Below, piece after piece: positions 21,113 through 31,906 of a stretch of DNA of 64,000 nt. Under the pieces are notes generated by a model. The model was not told the origin of the DNA, made no database searches, and saw only the letters and a list, made by a program, of their open reading frames with translations. Location: NCBI RefSeq assembly GCF_016097555.1, contig NC_054708.1, positions 6,150,334 to 6,214,333 on the forward strand, in the 5' to 3' direction. The first letter of the stretch is position 1. Each line of letters opens with the position of its first letter. Made by a program: the position numbers and the translations under genes. This DNA is from Gigantopelta aegis (lineage: Eukaryota; Mollusca; Gastropoda; Neomphalida; Peltospiridae).

Positions 21113-22407
21113 GCACTAGAATGTCTTTAAAATATGACAAATTATAAAAGCCCTGGTTCAGATGGTTTTACGGCTGAATTTTTAAAATTATTTTGGATTG
21201 ACCTAGGTCGCTTTATTGTTAGATCTCTTAATTATAGATATAATATAAATGAAATGTCCAACACTCAAAAATTAGGAATTATTACTTGTATACCGAAATT
21301 AAATAAACCAAAGCAGTTTTTAAAAAATTGGCGTCCTATTACTTTATTGAACTGTATATACAAAATAGCTTCAGGATGCATAGCCAGTAGAATAAAAACA
21401 GTACTTGATACAATTATTGCTAAAGATCAAACTGGTTTTATCAATATTGGAAATGAAGAAATCTATGAAACAGTGGTCAACAAGAAAATTAACCATTTTG
21501 GGTAGAATTATTGTGGTAAAATCGCTTGTAATACCCAAAATAACGCATTTACTTATTTCTTTACCAAATCCACCGGAAAGAATATTAAAACAAATAAATA
21601 AATTACTTTTTAATTTTGTATGGCTAAACAAACCTGACTGGATAAAAAGAACAATACTAGTGCAAGATTATGAAAAAGGTGGGCTTAAAATGATAGATAT
21701 TATACATTTCTCTACAGCATTAAAACTGACTTGGATGAAAAGACTGTTTGGGTCAAATTCTAAATTTGCAAATATTTTTCAGTCTATAACAGGTTTAACA
21801 ACCAGAGACTTAGTTATACAAGGTGATTTTTTAATTCAGCTTAGGATAAAGAAAATTAAAAATATGTTTTGGAAGGATGTATTAAATAGTTGGATTTTAT
21901 TTCAACAAAAATTAACATTTTAAAATGAAGAAGAAATTCTAAGTTTGAACATTTGGAATAATAGTAATATACTAATAGACAGAAAACCTATATTATATAA
22001 AAATTTCATTGAAAAAGGCGTTATATTTTTATATGATTTACTAGATAGCCAAGGGCAGTTTATGGATTATAACACTTTTAATGCAAAATATAATATACGA
22101 TCAAATTTTTTAGAATATGCGTCTTTAATATGTGCAATCAAATTATTTATACCGAACAATTTTTTTTTTAAATAAACAAACTTACGAAGTGCCTAAACAT
22201 CCAGTATTTCCGTCGAAAATAAAGCTTCTTGCGAAAAACAAATCGGGAAGTAGAGAAATTTATAAAGTACTGAATAATGCTACTGTAGTTCCTACATCAC
22301 AATTGAAATATTCTCGTGAAGGATGCTGTTTTCCTACTTCAAAATGGGCAAAGTATTATAGTCTTCCATTTATGATTTTGAAAGACCCAACTCTACTATG
22401 GTTTTAG
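21113..22407 (+). pseudogene. Inner LINE ORF2, partial RT and C-terminal region
   Basis: Contains YKSPGSDGFTAEFLKLFW, KLGIITCIPKLNKP and LKNWRPITLLNCIYKIASG, the N-terminal RT blocks of L1/Tx1 LINEs, up to DQTGFI at about 21446. The next coding sequence (KLTILGRIIVVKSLVIPKI) corresponds to the thumb. About 0.7 kb encoding the catalytic palm, present at about 25500-26175 in the outer LINE, is absent. The rest matches the outer LINE C-terminal domain. Early stops include one at 21133-21135 and another before 21925. Confidence 0.75.
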
Positions 22408-22679
22408 TACCAAATTTTACATAGGATTATACCAACAAATTAGTTTTTATATAAAATAAAATATATTGCTTCCAGTACTTGTAACTTTTGTAATCAGCAA
22501 CCAGTAACCTTGTTTTATGATTGCCCTAAAGTCAGTGAACTTTGAAAAACTATAGAACAATGGTTACAGCAAAAAGACGAATATATTCAGCTTGATAAAA
22601 GTATGGTTCTATTCGGCAGCATACATACAAATCACAAATTTGTGAATTGGCTTATTGTCAATGTAAAGCATTATATATA

Positions 22680-24175
22680 TACTCTTCAAAAGAAGAAACG
22701 CAAAACCACATTGTCGTAACATTTGGAGAATTGATTTAATTATTGAATGGTGAGTCCGATAATTACCAAATGTTGCAGGATTGTTCACAATTCACTCTAG
22801 TCCATTGTGAGTAAGTGATAGGACACACCACCAAGGTCAAGGTCATCTGGAGTCAATACCGGGTGTGGCCTCCGCGTGTGTTGACAACTGCCTGGCACCG
22901 CCTGCCCATTGAAGCAACCAGAGTACGGATGACGTCCCGGGGGATGGTGGCCCACTCGGCCTGCAAGGCTGCTGCCAGCTCGGGCAGGGTCTGGGGCTGT
23001 GGTTGTCGCTGTCGGAGGCGTCGGTCCAACTCGTCCCATAGATTCTCAATTGGGTTCAAATCCGGTGATATCGATGGCCAAGGAAGGACATTAATGTTGT
23101 TGTTCTGTAGGAAAGCCGTTGTGAGACGTGCTGTGTGAGGCCTGGCGTTGTCATGTTGGAACACTGCGTTGGCGTTGGCCATAACTGGAACGATGTGTGG
23201 CCGGAGGATCTGGTCAATGTAGCCCTGTGCATTCAGGTTGCCCTGCACGTGGACCAGGTCAGTTCTGCCAGTGTGTGAGATTGCTGCCCACACCATGACA
23301 CTACCCCCGCCGAATCTGTCCACTTCCTGCACGCAGTTTGCCGCATAACGTTCACCACGACGCCTATACACGCGACATCTTTCATCATGACGTCGGAGCA
23401 GAAATCGGGACTCGTCACTGAACCACACCTGTCTCCATCGCAGTTGAGGCCATTGTCGATGAATCTGGCACCACTGCAGTCGGAGTCGACGGTGTTGTGG
23501 TGTTAAGATGACACCTCGAACTGGATGTCTGGCACGAATTCCTACCTCACGTAGGCGGTTCCGTACGGTCTGGTCGGATATCCTGCGCAAACCTGGTATT
23601 GCTGCGGCTGTGGAGGTGGCAGTAGTCAATCGTTCCCGAAGGTGGCGTACCCGGATGTAGCGGTCCTGCCCGGGGGGTAGTGACCCGTGGTCGACCGGAT
23701 CTAGGGAGGTCACGTGTTGATCCATGTTGCTGGTAACGGTCCCACAGTCTGGAGATGGTGCTTGGGGACACATGGAATGCCCTGGCAACGGCCGTTCTGG
23801 ATTCGCCTGCGTCTAGTCGGCCGATGGCATTGTTTCTCTGCGGTTCACTGAGACGTGGAATGTCCTGGATTGTCAACTGTCGGCCAGATACAGAGGCCAG
23901 GCAAGCGAACACCCTGCACTTTTATACTGTCGGTGTTCATGTTGCACGTGCAGACAACGCACGTGCAGTGGTGACATGGTTTGCACGTGGCTGCGTTTTT
24001 GCGAATATTCACATTTTGGAACTTTATTGTACAGTAGCTGCGTTTTATCGAATGTAACCGTGGGAATGTGTTTGGGACATGCAATGACCTTATATTCACA
24101 AAGCATGAACCGGTAGGAAACATAAAATCGGAGTTATAACCCATTTGTACCCTTTTGCGTTTCTTTTTTTGAAGA

Positions 24176-24178
<3 letters not shown>
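22680..24178 (-). mobile_element. Tc1/mariner transposon
   Basis: About 1.5 kb with terminal inverted repeats TACTCTTCAAAAGAAGAAAC at the left and its near-exact complement at the right, flanked by TA. It encodes a DD34E transposase on the minus strand. It interrupts the 3' part of the inner LINE, so it is younger. A TA run of about 57 bp adjoins the right end and probably grew from the TA target site. Confidence 0.88.
22853..23912 (-). pseudogene. Tc1-type transposase, one frameshift
   Basis: Cut-and-paste DD34E transposase. The N-terminal half (about 23690-23912) has two helix-turn-helix domains (LSEPQRNNAIGRLDAGES, VSPSTISRLWDRY) and the GRPR AT-hook-like motif. The rest, 22853 to about 23680, has the catalytic core: WFSDESRF, FQHDNARPHTA and SPDLNPIENLWDEL, with exactly 34 residues between the second Asp and the Glu. 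The two halves are in different frames because of one extra C in the C run at about 23677-23682; otherwise the protein is complete (about 350 residues). All three catalytic residues are present, so decay is slight. A start at 23912 is the first Met of the N-terminal frame. Confidence 0.88.

Positions 24179-24234
<56 letters not shown>
24178..24234. repeat. (TA)n microsatellite
   Basis: TA run next to the right end of the Tc1 element. Confidence 0.95.
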
Positions 24235-24236
<2 letters not shown>

Positions 24237-24766
24237 ACAAAACTTCAAAAGAATATACTTCATATAACTGGAATTAAAAATGTAATTACAAATAAATTAC
24301 AAATAGAGAAATACATACTCCATAAAAACTGTTCACATAAAGAGTTTGATGAAAATTGGGCACCTTGGCAAAGATGTCTAGAAAGTTAAACTTAGTCTTA
24401 ATAGTTAAAAATAACTCCAATATAAGACATATACTGTTGGTGATGGGTTTTGTGCGTGTGTGTGTGGGGGGGGGGGGGGGGGTTGTAACCTAAAAGCCAA
24501 TAACATTTGTTTTCTATATTTGGAAATATGGATTTTTTTCTTCTTCTTTTCTCTCTGTCTATCTGTTTAATTTCTTTTTTATTATATATTTAGTCTGTCA
24601 TTAATTTTGTGCTCCAAATTTGACTGTTTCATTTAACTAATAATTTTATTGAATGCACTTTATATTTATGTATCTATTGTTAGATAATGATTTCAGGGCC
24701 CCAACCCTGACATTATCAATATATAAATATCTGGGACAATAAATATTTTTTTTTTTTAAAAGGGGG
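24235..24766 (+). other. Inner LINE 3' end and 3' UTR
   Basis: Coding remnants (ITGIKNVITNKLQIEKY, then FDENWAPW) resume after the TA run and end at about 24389, matching the end of the outer LINE ORF2. The 3' UTR follows with a long G run near 24465 and ends in GGGACAATAAATATTTTTTT, then a short A and G run just before the duplication GTGCGATGAT. Confidence 0.65.
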
Positions 24767-24776
24767 GTGCGATGAT
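24767..24776 (+). repeat. Target-site duplication of inner LINE, right copy
   Basis: GTGCGATGAT, identical to 11053-11062. Confidence 0.75.
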
Positions 24777-27575
24777 ATTAAACGTTTGGAGGAAGAAGAA
24801 AATATTGATTCAAAAGAAATTGAAAAAAAAACCTTATGAATTAATGGAACTGCGAAGAGTAAAGCTTAACGGTCATTATATTCGGTCACGTGCAAAATGG
24901 ATAGAAGAAGGAGAAAAACCAACAAAGTATTTTTGTAACTTAGAATCAAGGAACTATTTGAGCAAACTTGTTTCAAGAATACGTTTAGAAAATGGAAAAG
25001 AAATCCGAGATCAAGAAGAAATTCTTAAAGAAACTAGAGCTTTCTATCAAAAACTTTACTCCGCGCCAGAAGGACAAGATGACAACGATATAATAGAAAA
25101 CATGGGTGGATTAAACTTTAATAAATTAACTGATGAAGAATCTGAACAATTAGAAGGTGAATTAAAATACTCAGAAGTACTAGCATTTCTCAAAACTATG
25201 AAAAACGATAAAAGTCCTATATCTGATGGATTCACTGAATAGTTCTTTAAACTCTTCTGGACTGATCTCGGTCACTTTATAGTCAGGTCTATTAACCATA
25301 GTTACTCCATTAAGGAAATGTCCAGTGTACAAAAATTAGGTATAATTACATGTATCCCTAAAGCAAATAAACCTAAAGAATTTCTTAAAAACTGGAGGCC
25401 GTTAATTTTATTGAACTGTACTTATAAAATGGCATCCGGCTGTATCGCAAACAGAATAAAACAGGTATTAGATAAAATAATAAATAATGATTAAACCGGC
25501 TTTATTAAAGGACGATATATTGGAGAAATCATTAGACTCATATACGACATTATGCAGTACACTGAAACACAGAACATTCCAGGTTTATTGCTACTTGTCG
25601 ATTTCGAGAAGGCCTTTGACTCGGTATCGTGGTCATTCATAAATAAAGTACTTGATAATTTTAATTTTAAATCTTCGATTAAAAATTGGATCAAAACATT
25701 GTATAACAACTCCTTATCAAGAATATTGCAAAATGGTTATCTGTCTGAACCGTTCATGCTAGAAACGGAGTGTAGACAAGGGGACCCGTTGTCGCCATAT
25801 ATTTTTATTATTTGTGCTGAAATTTTAGCTATTATTGTTAGAAATAACGAAGCCATTAAAGGTATTGCTATAGACGGCCAAGAATACCTTATATCGCAAT
25901 ACGCCGTTGACACAAGCTTTATTCTTGACCGATCTCCTGAGTCCTTGTACGGTACATTTAAAGTTTTAGATTATTACGCACGTATTTCTGGTTTAAAAAT
26001 AAATTATTCTAAATCAAAAGCCATATGGATTGGAAGTAAAAAGTTCTCTAACGAGGTTTTTCACCATGCACGATGGATGTTGGAATGGGGGGCAACAGAT
26101 TTTTGTAGACTTGGTATTAATTTTACAGTTACCTTGTAACATATCATGCATCTAAATTATAATATTAAAGTACTGGAAATTCAAAAATTAATAAAATTAT
26201 GGTCCATTAGAAATTTAACGGTTTTGGAGAGAATAACTGTTCTTAAAACCTTAATAATACCCAAGCTAATATATTTGCTAATATCATTGCCAGACACAGG
26301 GAAAGGTTTTTAAAAAAATATAACGACGCTATTTCATAAATTTATTTGGCAGAATAAACCAGAAAAGCTCAAACGTGATTTAATAGCACAAGGTTATAAA
26401 GCAGGGGGTATTAAAATGTTAAACATATATCATTTTAAAAACTCATTAAAATGTTCATGGATACGAAGACTGTTTTTAAACAATTCAAAGTGGGTTACTC
26501 TTTTCAAATCCGTTACAGGTATCTCAAAGAACGATTTAATAATATATGGTGATCCTTTTATTTCTAAAAAATGCAATGAGATGTCAAACATGTTTTGGAA
26601 AGATACATTACTGAGTTGGATAACTACTGAACAAAAACATAAGCCACAATCTGTAGATGATATTTTATCAGTTAATATTTGGCATAATAGTGAAATAGTT
26701 ATAAATCATAAACCATTTTTATATAAACATTATGCCCAAAAAGGTATAATCTTCATAAACGATTTAGTAGATGATTATGGAGAATTTTTAAAGTATGAAC
26801 AATTTGCAGAAAAATATCATGTTAATTCAAATTTCATTAGCTATGCTTCACTAATAAATGCTGTGAAATCATTCATATCAACATTTAGTGATTTAAGGGA
26901 CGATCGTTTCAAAAAAGTGAATAATCCAATTTTCCCTTTTAGGTTAAGACTTGTTTTGAAAAGTAAACAGGGATGTACGGACATGTATTGCATACTCAAC
27001 CATAAACACATAATCCCAAAAGCGCAGATAAAATATAGAAATCAAGGATTTAATTTTGACTCAAGTGATTGGGAACAATACTATGAATTACCGTTCCAAA
27101 GCATTAATGATACAACTTTATTATGGTTTCAGTATCGCATCCTACATATGATTTTAGCAACAAACACTTTTCTATATATGATTCATTATGTACATTCTAA
27201 TATGTCTATATTCTGTAATAACTTCCCAGAAACTCTACAACATCTTTTCTATGAATGCACTCAGGTTAATATTTTATGGAAAGCTGTAGAAGACTGGGTT
27301 TTGTCCAAAACAGGAATTGTTGTCCACTTTCACAAAAATACTGTTATGTTTGGTATTATTAACAAAAAGAACGTTAATATAATTAACTGGCTAATTATTA
27401 ACATTAAATATTATATATACTGTACGAAAATGCAAGAAAAAAATTAACTATCGCGTCCGTTCAAAACGTGTTGCAAAACAAATTTGAAATTGAGAAATAT
27501 ATTTATTTCAAAAACTGCAACTATGAAGTTTAATAAAGAATGGGCACAATGGCTCAACCTTTTTATATAGTGAAA
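24777..27575 (+). pseudogene. Outer LINE, 3' part: RT and C-terminal domain
   Basis: Continues the L1/Tx1-like ORF2 begun at 10155. Blocks in order: RSRAKWIEEGEKPTKYFCNL, SPISDGFTE (stop after it at 25240), LKNWRPLILLNCTYKMASG, LLLLVDFEKAFDSVSW, CRQGDPLSPYIFIICAE and the catalytic loop. The loop reads QYAVDTSFIL, so the usual YADD is YAVD with one catalytic Asp replaced by Val. Frames break near 26140. A long intact C-terminal stretch runs at 26416-27447, with LFYECTQVNILW resembling the L1 cysteine motif. The ORF2 remnant ends at about 27573. Several stops and shifts make it inactive and older than the inner LINE. Confidence 0.78.
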
Positions 27576-28464
27576 GAAAGAGAGAAAAAAACCCATTACA
27601 CTTAGATCACGATCTACTCAAAGGAAAAACTTTTTGTAATTGCTTGTTCATATAACATTCCAACACAGGCCCGACTGCTGTTCCTGTTATTATCATCAGT
27701 TTAATTCTGCTTCGTTACTCACTATCAACTTTAGGTTTTTCTTCCTCTTCTTCTTCTTTTTTTTCTTCTTCTTCTTGTTCTTCTTGTTTTCCTTCTTTTT
27801 GTTCTTCTTCTTCACTCGTTGTTACCCTTTTTTCTTTTTCTTCTTTTAAAAGTCCTGGACCATAAGGCGTGCATAAAAGGAAGTACTATTTTATTTTGAT
27901 TTGTACCTGCATATATCAGAATAGAATGTAATGTGAGTGCGTACGTGCGTGCGTGTATGCGTATGTATGTGTGTATGTTTGTATATATGTATGTATGTTT
28001 ACACATGTATGAATATTAATTTTAAGATAAATTGTAAGGCGGTGTATTAGGGCTCCCCAACCTGGCACTAATGGTCTGGGGACGATAAAAAAAAAAAATT
28101 ATGACTATCGCAAAATTTAGGGCGCCCTCAAGGTCCGCCTCTGATTTATTCCGTTAACATCTCACAGGATTTCAACTCGTGTGAACCAAATGGGTCCTAC
28201 CAAACACGCTGAAATGTACTGACGAAGAATGTTGATGTAAATACAATCCATTCTACAACATATTTGGACGTCTATTTGAAATTTCGAAACTAGAGTGGTA
28301 ACTGAATGGATTCTGCTGACCCCAGCTTATTTGGAAGTCTGCTCGGAATGCCAACTTAGAGTATACGTAACTATACATAGTAAACAATTTGTCAGTTATA
28401 TCACATTATTTATTTTCAGGTGTGTTGGAAAGCAGTGTTTGATGCTTAATTACTCTTCCAGTAA
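27576..28464. other. Non-coding interval
   Basis: No gene seen. It holds a pyrimidine-rich TTC/TTT stretch at 27735-27850, GT/GTAT-rich sequence at 27930-28005 and a short hAT-like fragment at 28060-28150. Confidence 0.5.
28060..28150. repeat. hAT-like fragment
   Basis: Contains CGCAAAATTTAGGGCGCCCTC and CCGCCTCTG, resembling the inner and terminal parts of the repeats at 764-912. Confidence 0.35.
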
Positions 28465-29128
28465 TTTTCATGAATCGACTCAACTAGCTCTGTAAGTATA
28501 TGGTGCGGTTATATTGTAGGGTCAATATCGTCTACTGACCACAGACCACAATTAATTACGCTATATGTTTCTATATAGCCTTAGTGGCTATAACATTTTT
28601 ATTAATATCAATAGGCCCATGTATTTTTGCATGTACCTTTGCCTGCCTGGGGGACACATACCCTGAAAAGGACAACCCCTGTTGTCCACCTCTTTCTCCC
28701 AGGATATTGGTTTAAACAAACACACCCAGTAAACCTGGCCGTTTTACACAAAAAGCACTACTTTTGCATGGGCCAGAATTACCACAAACAAGTCTTCAAT
28801 GTCAACAAGTTACATATGTTTACACACTACATGCTCACTCCTGTCAACTTCAGTCAAATAGTTGCCACTTCATAGCTGTTTGCCATGAAATAATCATAGG
28901 GACGACTCTCTGATTGGCTAAACGCATCACGTGACATCACAGCATAGGTATTGTCATTTGTGGTGCAGTACGCGAAATATCCAATCTTGCTATAAATAGA
29001 TCACACGTCACCCCCGAGTCGGCTCGATCAAATAAGGTTTAACGTCATTTGTTAAAGCGTATGCATTTTACTAGTTTAATCAGTGTTGTAGCCTAATATA
29101 AATAAATCATTCCAATACTTTTCATACG
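28465..29128 (+). repeat. Local duplicated unit E, copy 1
   Basis: A unit with GTAAGTATATG, then ATCGTCTACTG, then a CTTGCTATAAATAGA block and an AGTCGGCTCGA block. A second copy lies at 29561-29912, and part of it recurs inverted at 30695-30775. A 370-bp repeat is inserted in this copy at about 28538-28900. Confidence 0.6.
28538..28900 (+). repeat. Dispersed 370-bp repeat, copy 1
   Basis: Runs from about CAGACCACAATTAATTACG to GCCATGAAATAATCA. A copy about 88-90% alike by eye lies inverted at about 35690-36065. The empty-site version of the host unit at 29635 shows the insertion point between ATCGTCTACTG and GGGACG. No tRNA-like head or terminal inverted repeat was seen. The open frame over it is conserved in neither length nor end. 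Confidence 0.7.
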
Positions 29129-29560
29129 ATCTCAACAGATCAGGCCCTTTCTAAGGGCAACTATAGGCAACCTAGGGAGACACCTCAGCACCCACTAGGT
29201 CCCGGTAATGAGCTACTCTCGGCATACTAAATTAAAAAACACATGTAGTCACGGCGGACCGTTCAAAAACAGCGCCTAATTTATTTCATCAAATTTGCGC
29301 ACCCTTTCCCTTTGGCATTAATCCTACGGGACATTTCAAATTCCATAGCACCATATCCACCCTCCGCCTGTTACCTACCTCGGTCGGGCTGCTGGTGATC
29401 TCTTGCACCTGTCAGTGCAGGCGGTCTCTCCCCCACCCCCCTCAACCCACCACCCTTTCCTACCAGAGGAGCCGGCCGAGGCCGACACTTGTGCCCAGGA
29501 CAGGCTTGCGCTACAGCATCTTGTTCTGAATGTGCACGTTAAACACTCTGACCTGACCTG
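29129..29560 (+). mobile_element. Short retroposon with CCTGA tail, longer copy
   Basis: Flanked by ATACTTTTCAT on both sides (about 29118-29128 and 29561-29571), giving an 11-bp target duplication. Ends in CTGACCTGACCTG. A 5'-truncated relative lies at 29716-29876. This looks like the 3' end of a LINE or a LINE-tailed SINE. Confidence 0.65.
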
Positions 29561-29912
29561 ATACTTTTCATGAAAGGACTAACACCTACGTAAGTATATG
29601 ACGACGTCATATTGTAGATTCACCATCGTCTACTGCAGGGACGGCTCTCTCATGGGCTAAACTCATCACGTATCCTATCTTGCTATAAATAGAATATGCG
29701 TTACACCCAGTCGGCCCTGCCTGCTGGCGACCTCAGTCGGGCTGCTGGTGCTCCCTTGTACCTGTCAGTGCGGGTGGTCCCCTCTCCCACCCACCCCAAC
29801 CCTTTTCTTGTACTGGAAGGCGTGCGCTACAACAGCTTGCTCTGAATGTGCACGTAAAACTATATGACCTGACCTGACCCAGTCGGCTCGACCTAATAAA
29901 GTTCAAATCACT
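29561..29912 (+). repeat. Local duplicated unit E, copy 2
   Basis: Second copy of the unit at 28465-29128, lacking the 370-bp insertion but interrupted by the retroposon at 29716-29876. Confidence 0.6.
29716..29876 (+). mobile_element. Short retroposon with CCTGA tail, truncated copy
   Basis: Flanked by ACCCAGTCGGC at 29705-29715 and 29877-29887, an 11-bp target duplication. It matches the last 190 bases of the longer copy (GTCGGGCTGCTGGTG, then TGAATGTGCACG) and ends GACCTGACCTG. Confidence 0.72.
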
Positions 29913-29926
29913 GGTCACAAGCCTAT

Positions 29927-30398
<472 letters not shown>

Positions 30399-30694
30399 TT
30401 CTGACGTAACGATTGCTGAAGTGTGTACGCTTCTTCTGAAGCGAGTCTCTACTTGATATGGCGTAGGCTAATATCAAATTTACTCTCCTTATTCATAACA
30501 TGATATAGTTTATTTATTCCCTAAAAGGATGCTGAGTGTTTGGAATTAAAATATATCTCTGACAAATACACAAATGTACTACTTCCGTCATTCAGTGGAC
30601 ATGATGTTAGATGAAATGAAATAAAAGTTATCTGTCCGTAGTATGTATTAAACAAAGCAGTTCGTCTTACAATACATATTGGTTGGGTCCCCGT

Positions 30695-30775
30695 TTCACA
30701 TATGATTATTTACATTAGGCTACAACACTGGTTAAATTAGTAAAATGCATACACTTGAACAAATGACGTTGAGAT
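30695..30775 (-). repeat. Inverted partial copy of unit E
   Basis: TAGGCTACAACACTG and TTAGTAAAATGCATAC match the reverse complement of 29050-29105. Confidence 0.6.
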
Positions 30776-30889
30776 ATGGCTTGATAAAAATAAGGTTCCA
30801 TCTCACCAACATCGATCTACTTCTGGGAGAGGCAAACATTACAACAAATTGTTATATCAGCAAAATATTAATTGTTACTTGAAACTACC

Positions 30890-31140
30890 AGACTGCTAAA
30901 TTGGTAAAGCGCTCATTTGATGCGCGGTCGGTGTGGGGTCGAACCCCGTCGGTGGACTCATCGGGCCATTTCTCGTTTAAGCCAGTGCATCACGACTGGT
31001 ATATCAAAGGCCGTGGTGTGTGCTATCCTGTCTGTGGGATGGTGCATATAATGGACTACTTTCTAAATTACCAAATGTTTGACATCCAATAGCCGATAAT
31101 TAATAAATCAATGTGCTCTAGTGGTATCGTTAAACAAAAC
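30890..31140 (+). repeat. SINE-1, nearly full length
   Basis: Best tRNA-like head in the window: A-box-like TTGGTAAAGCGCTCATTTG and B-box GGGGTCGAACCCC, then ATATCAAAGGCCGTGG, and the 3' end with GTGCTCTAGTGGTATCGTTA. About 60 internal bases are missing. RNA polymerase III boxes are typical of tRNA-derived SINEs. Confidence 0.85.
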
Positions 31141-31149
31141 ACTTTTAAC

Positions 31150-31360
31150 TGTTGCAGTTTGCATTTACTGTATCAAAGGCCGTGGTATGTGCTGTCTGTA
31201 GGAAAGTGCATATAAAAGGTCCTTTCCTGCATCAGCAAACTGTAGCTGGTGTTTTCTGACTACCTGTCAGAATTACCAAATGTTTGACATTCAATATAGC
31301 CGATGATTAAGTAATCAATGTGCTCTACTGGTGTCGTTAAACAAAACAAACTTTAACTTT
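31150..31360 (+). repeat. SINE-1, headless copy
   Basis: Begins within ATCAAAGGCCGTGGTATGTG and ends at GTGCTCTACTGGTGTCGTTA plus AAACAAACTTTAAC. It lies just after another copy in the same orientation. Confidence 0.8.
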
Positions 31361-31620
31361 ATTGTAAGCACTTAAACGTTATGTGTTATTATAATGACAA
31401 TTTAGCAGAAATATTCATATAGGTTTAATGTTAATAAGAGTATTTTAACTCTAAATAAGGTATACAGTTTAACCAAAAATTCACTATGCCAAATTTAATG
31501 GGTGTTTCGGTGTTCTGTCATTTTTTTCTAAACAGCTTTACTTCCCCTGAACTAAAAAGGTTTCATTTTGGCGTTGGGTTGTCGGGGAACTATATACACC
31601 TTTAAAATAATTATAAAGGT

Positions 31621-31650
31621 GTACTAATGGAACACCTTTAAAATAATTAT
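31621..31650 (+). repeat. Left arm of 30-nt inverted repeat around LINE
   Basis: Thirty bases starting GTACTAATGGAACACC. Their exact reverse complement lies at 37272-37301. Likely one end of a MITE with TA flanks (inference). Confidence 0.7.
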
Positions 31651-31906
31651 ATATGAAATGATGAACTTTATTCGCATTAGGCCTAATGGACCTTGAGCAC
31701 ATAATATATACATATACACAGATATATAATGTTTGTATCCAACGTGTAAATCGTATTGACACATAAATGGGATACATTAGCGACATGGCGCCCATGAGTA
31801 TTAACATGATGTTTATAAAATAACTAAATGCAAAATTAAAGATACACATAATATATATAACAAACGTTCTACTTACGCATTCACATTCACATGCAGGGAA
31901 AACTTA

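Noticed and set aside
22815-23138. Plus-strand frame opposite the Tc1 transposase
   Set aside because: It is antisense to the catalytic core of the transposase.
28627-28875. 82-codon frame in the 370-bp repeat, similar to one at 35622-35978
   Set aside because: The similarity comes from the DNA repeat. The frames diverge and end differently, so coding is not supported.
30900-30965. Possible tRNA gene
   Set aside because: The A- and B-box-like segments belong to the head of a SINE-1 copy. The body continues into SINE sequence and no cloverleaf could be supported.
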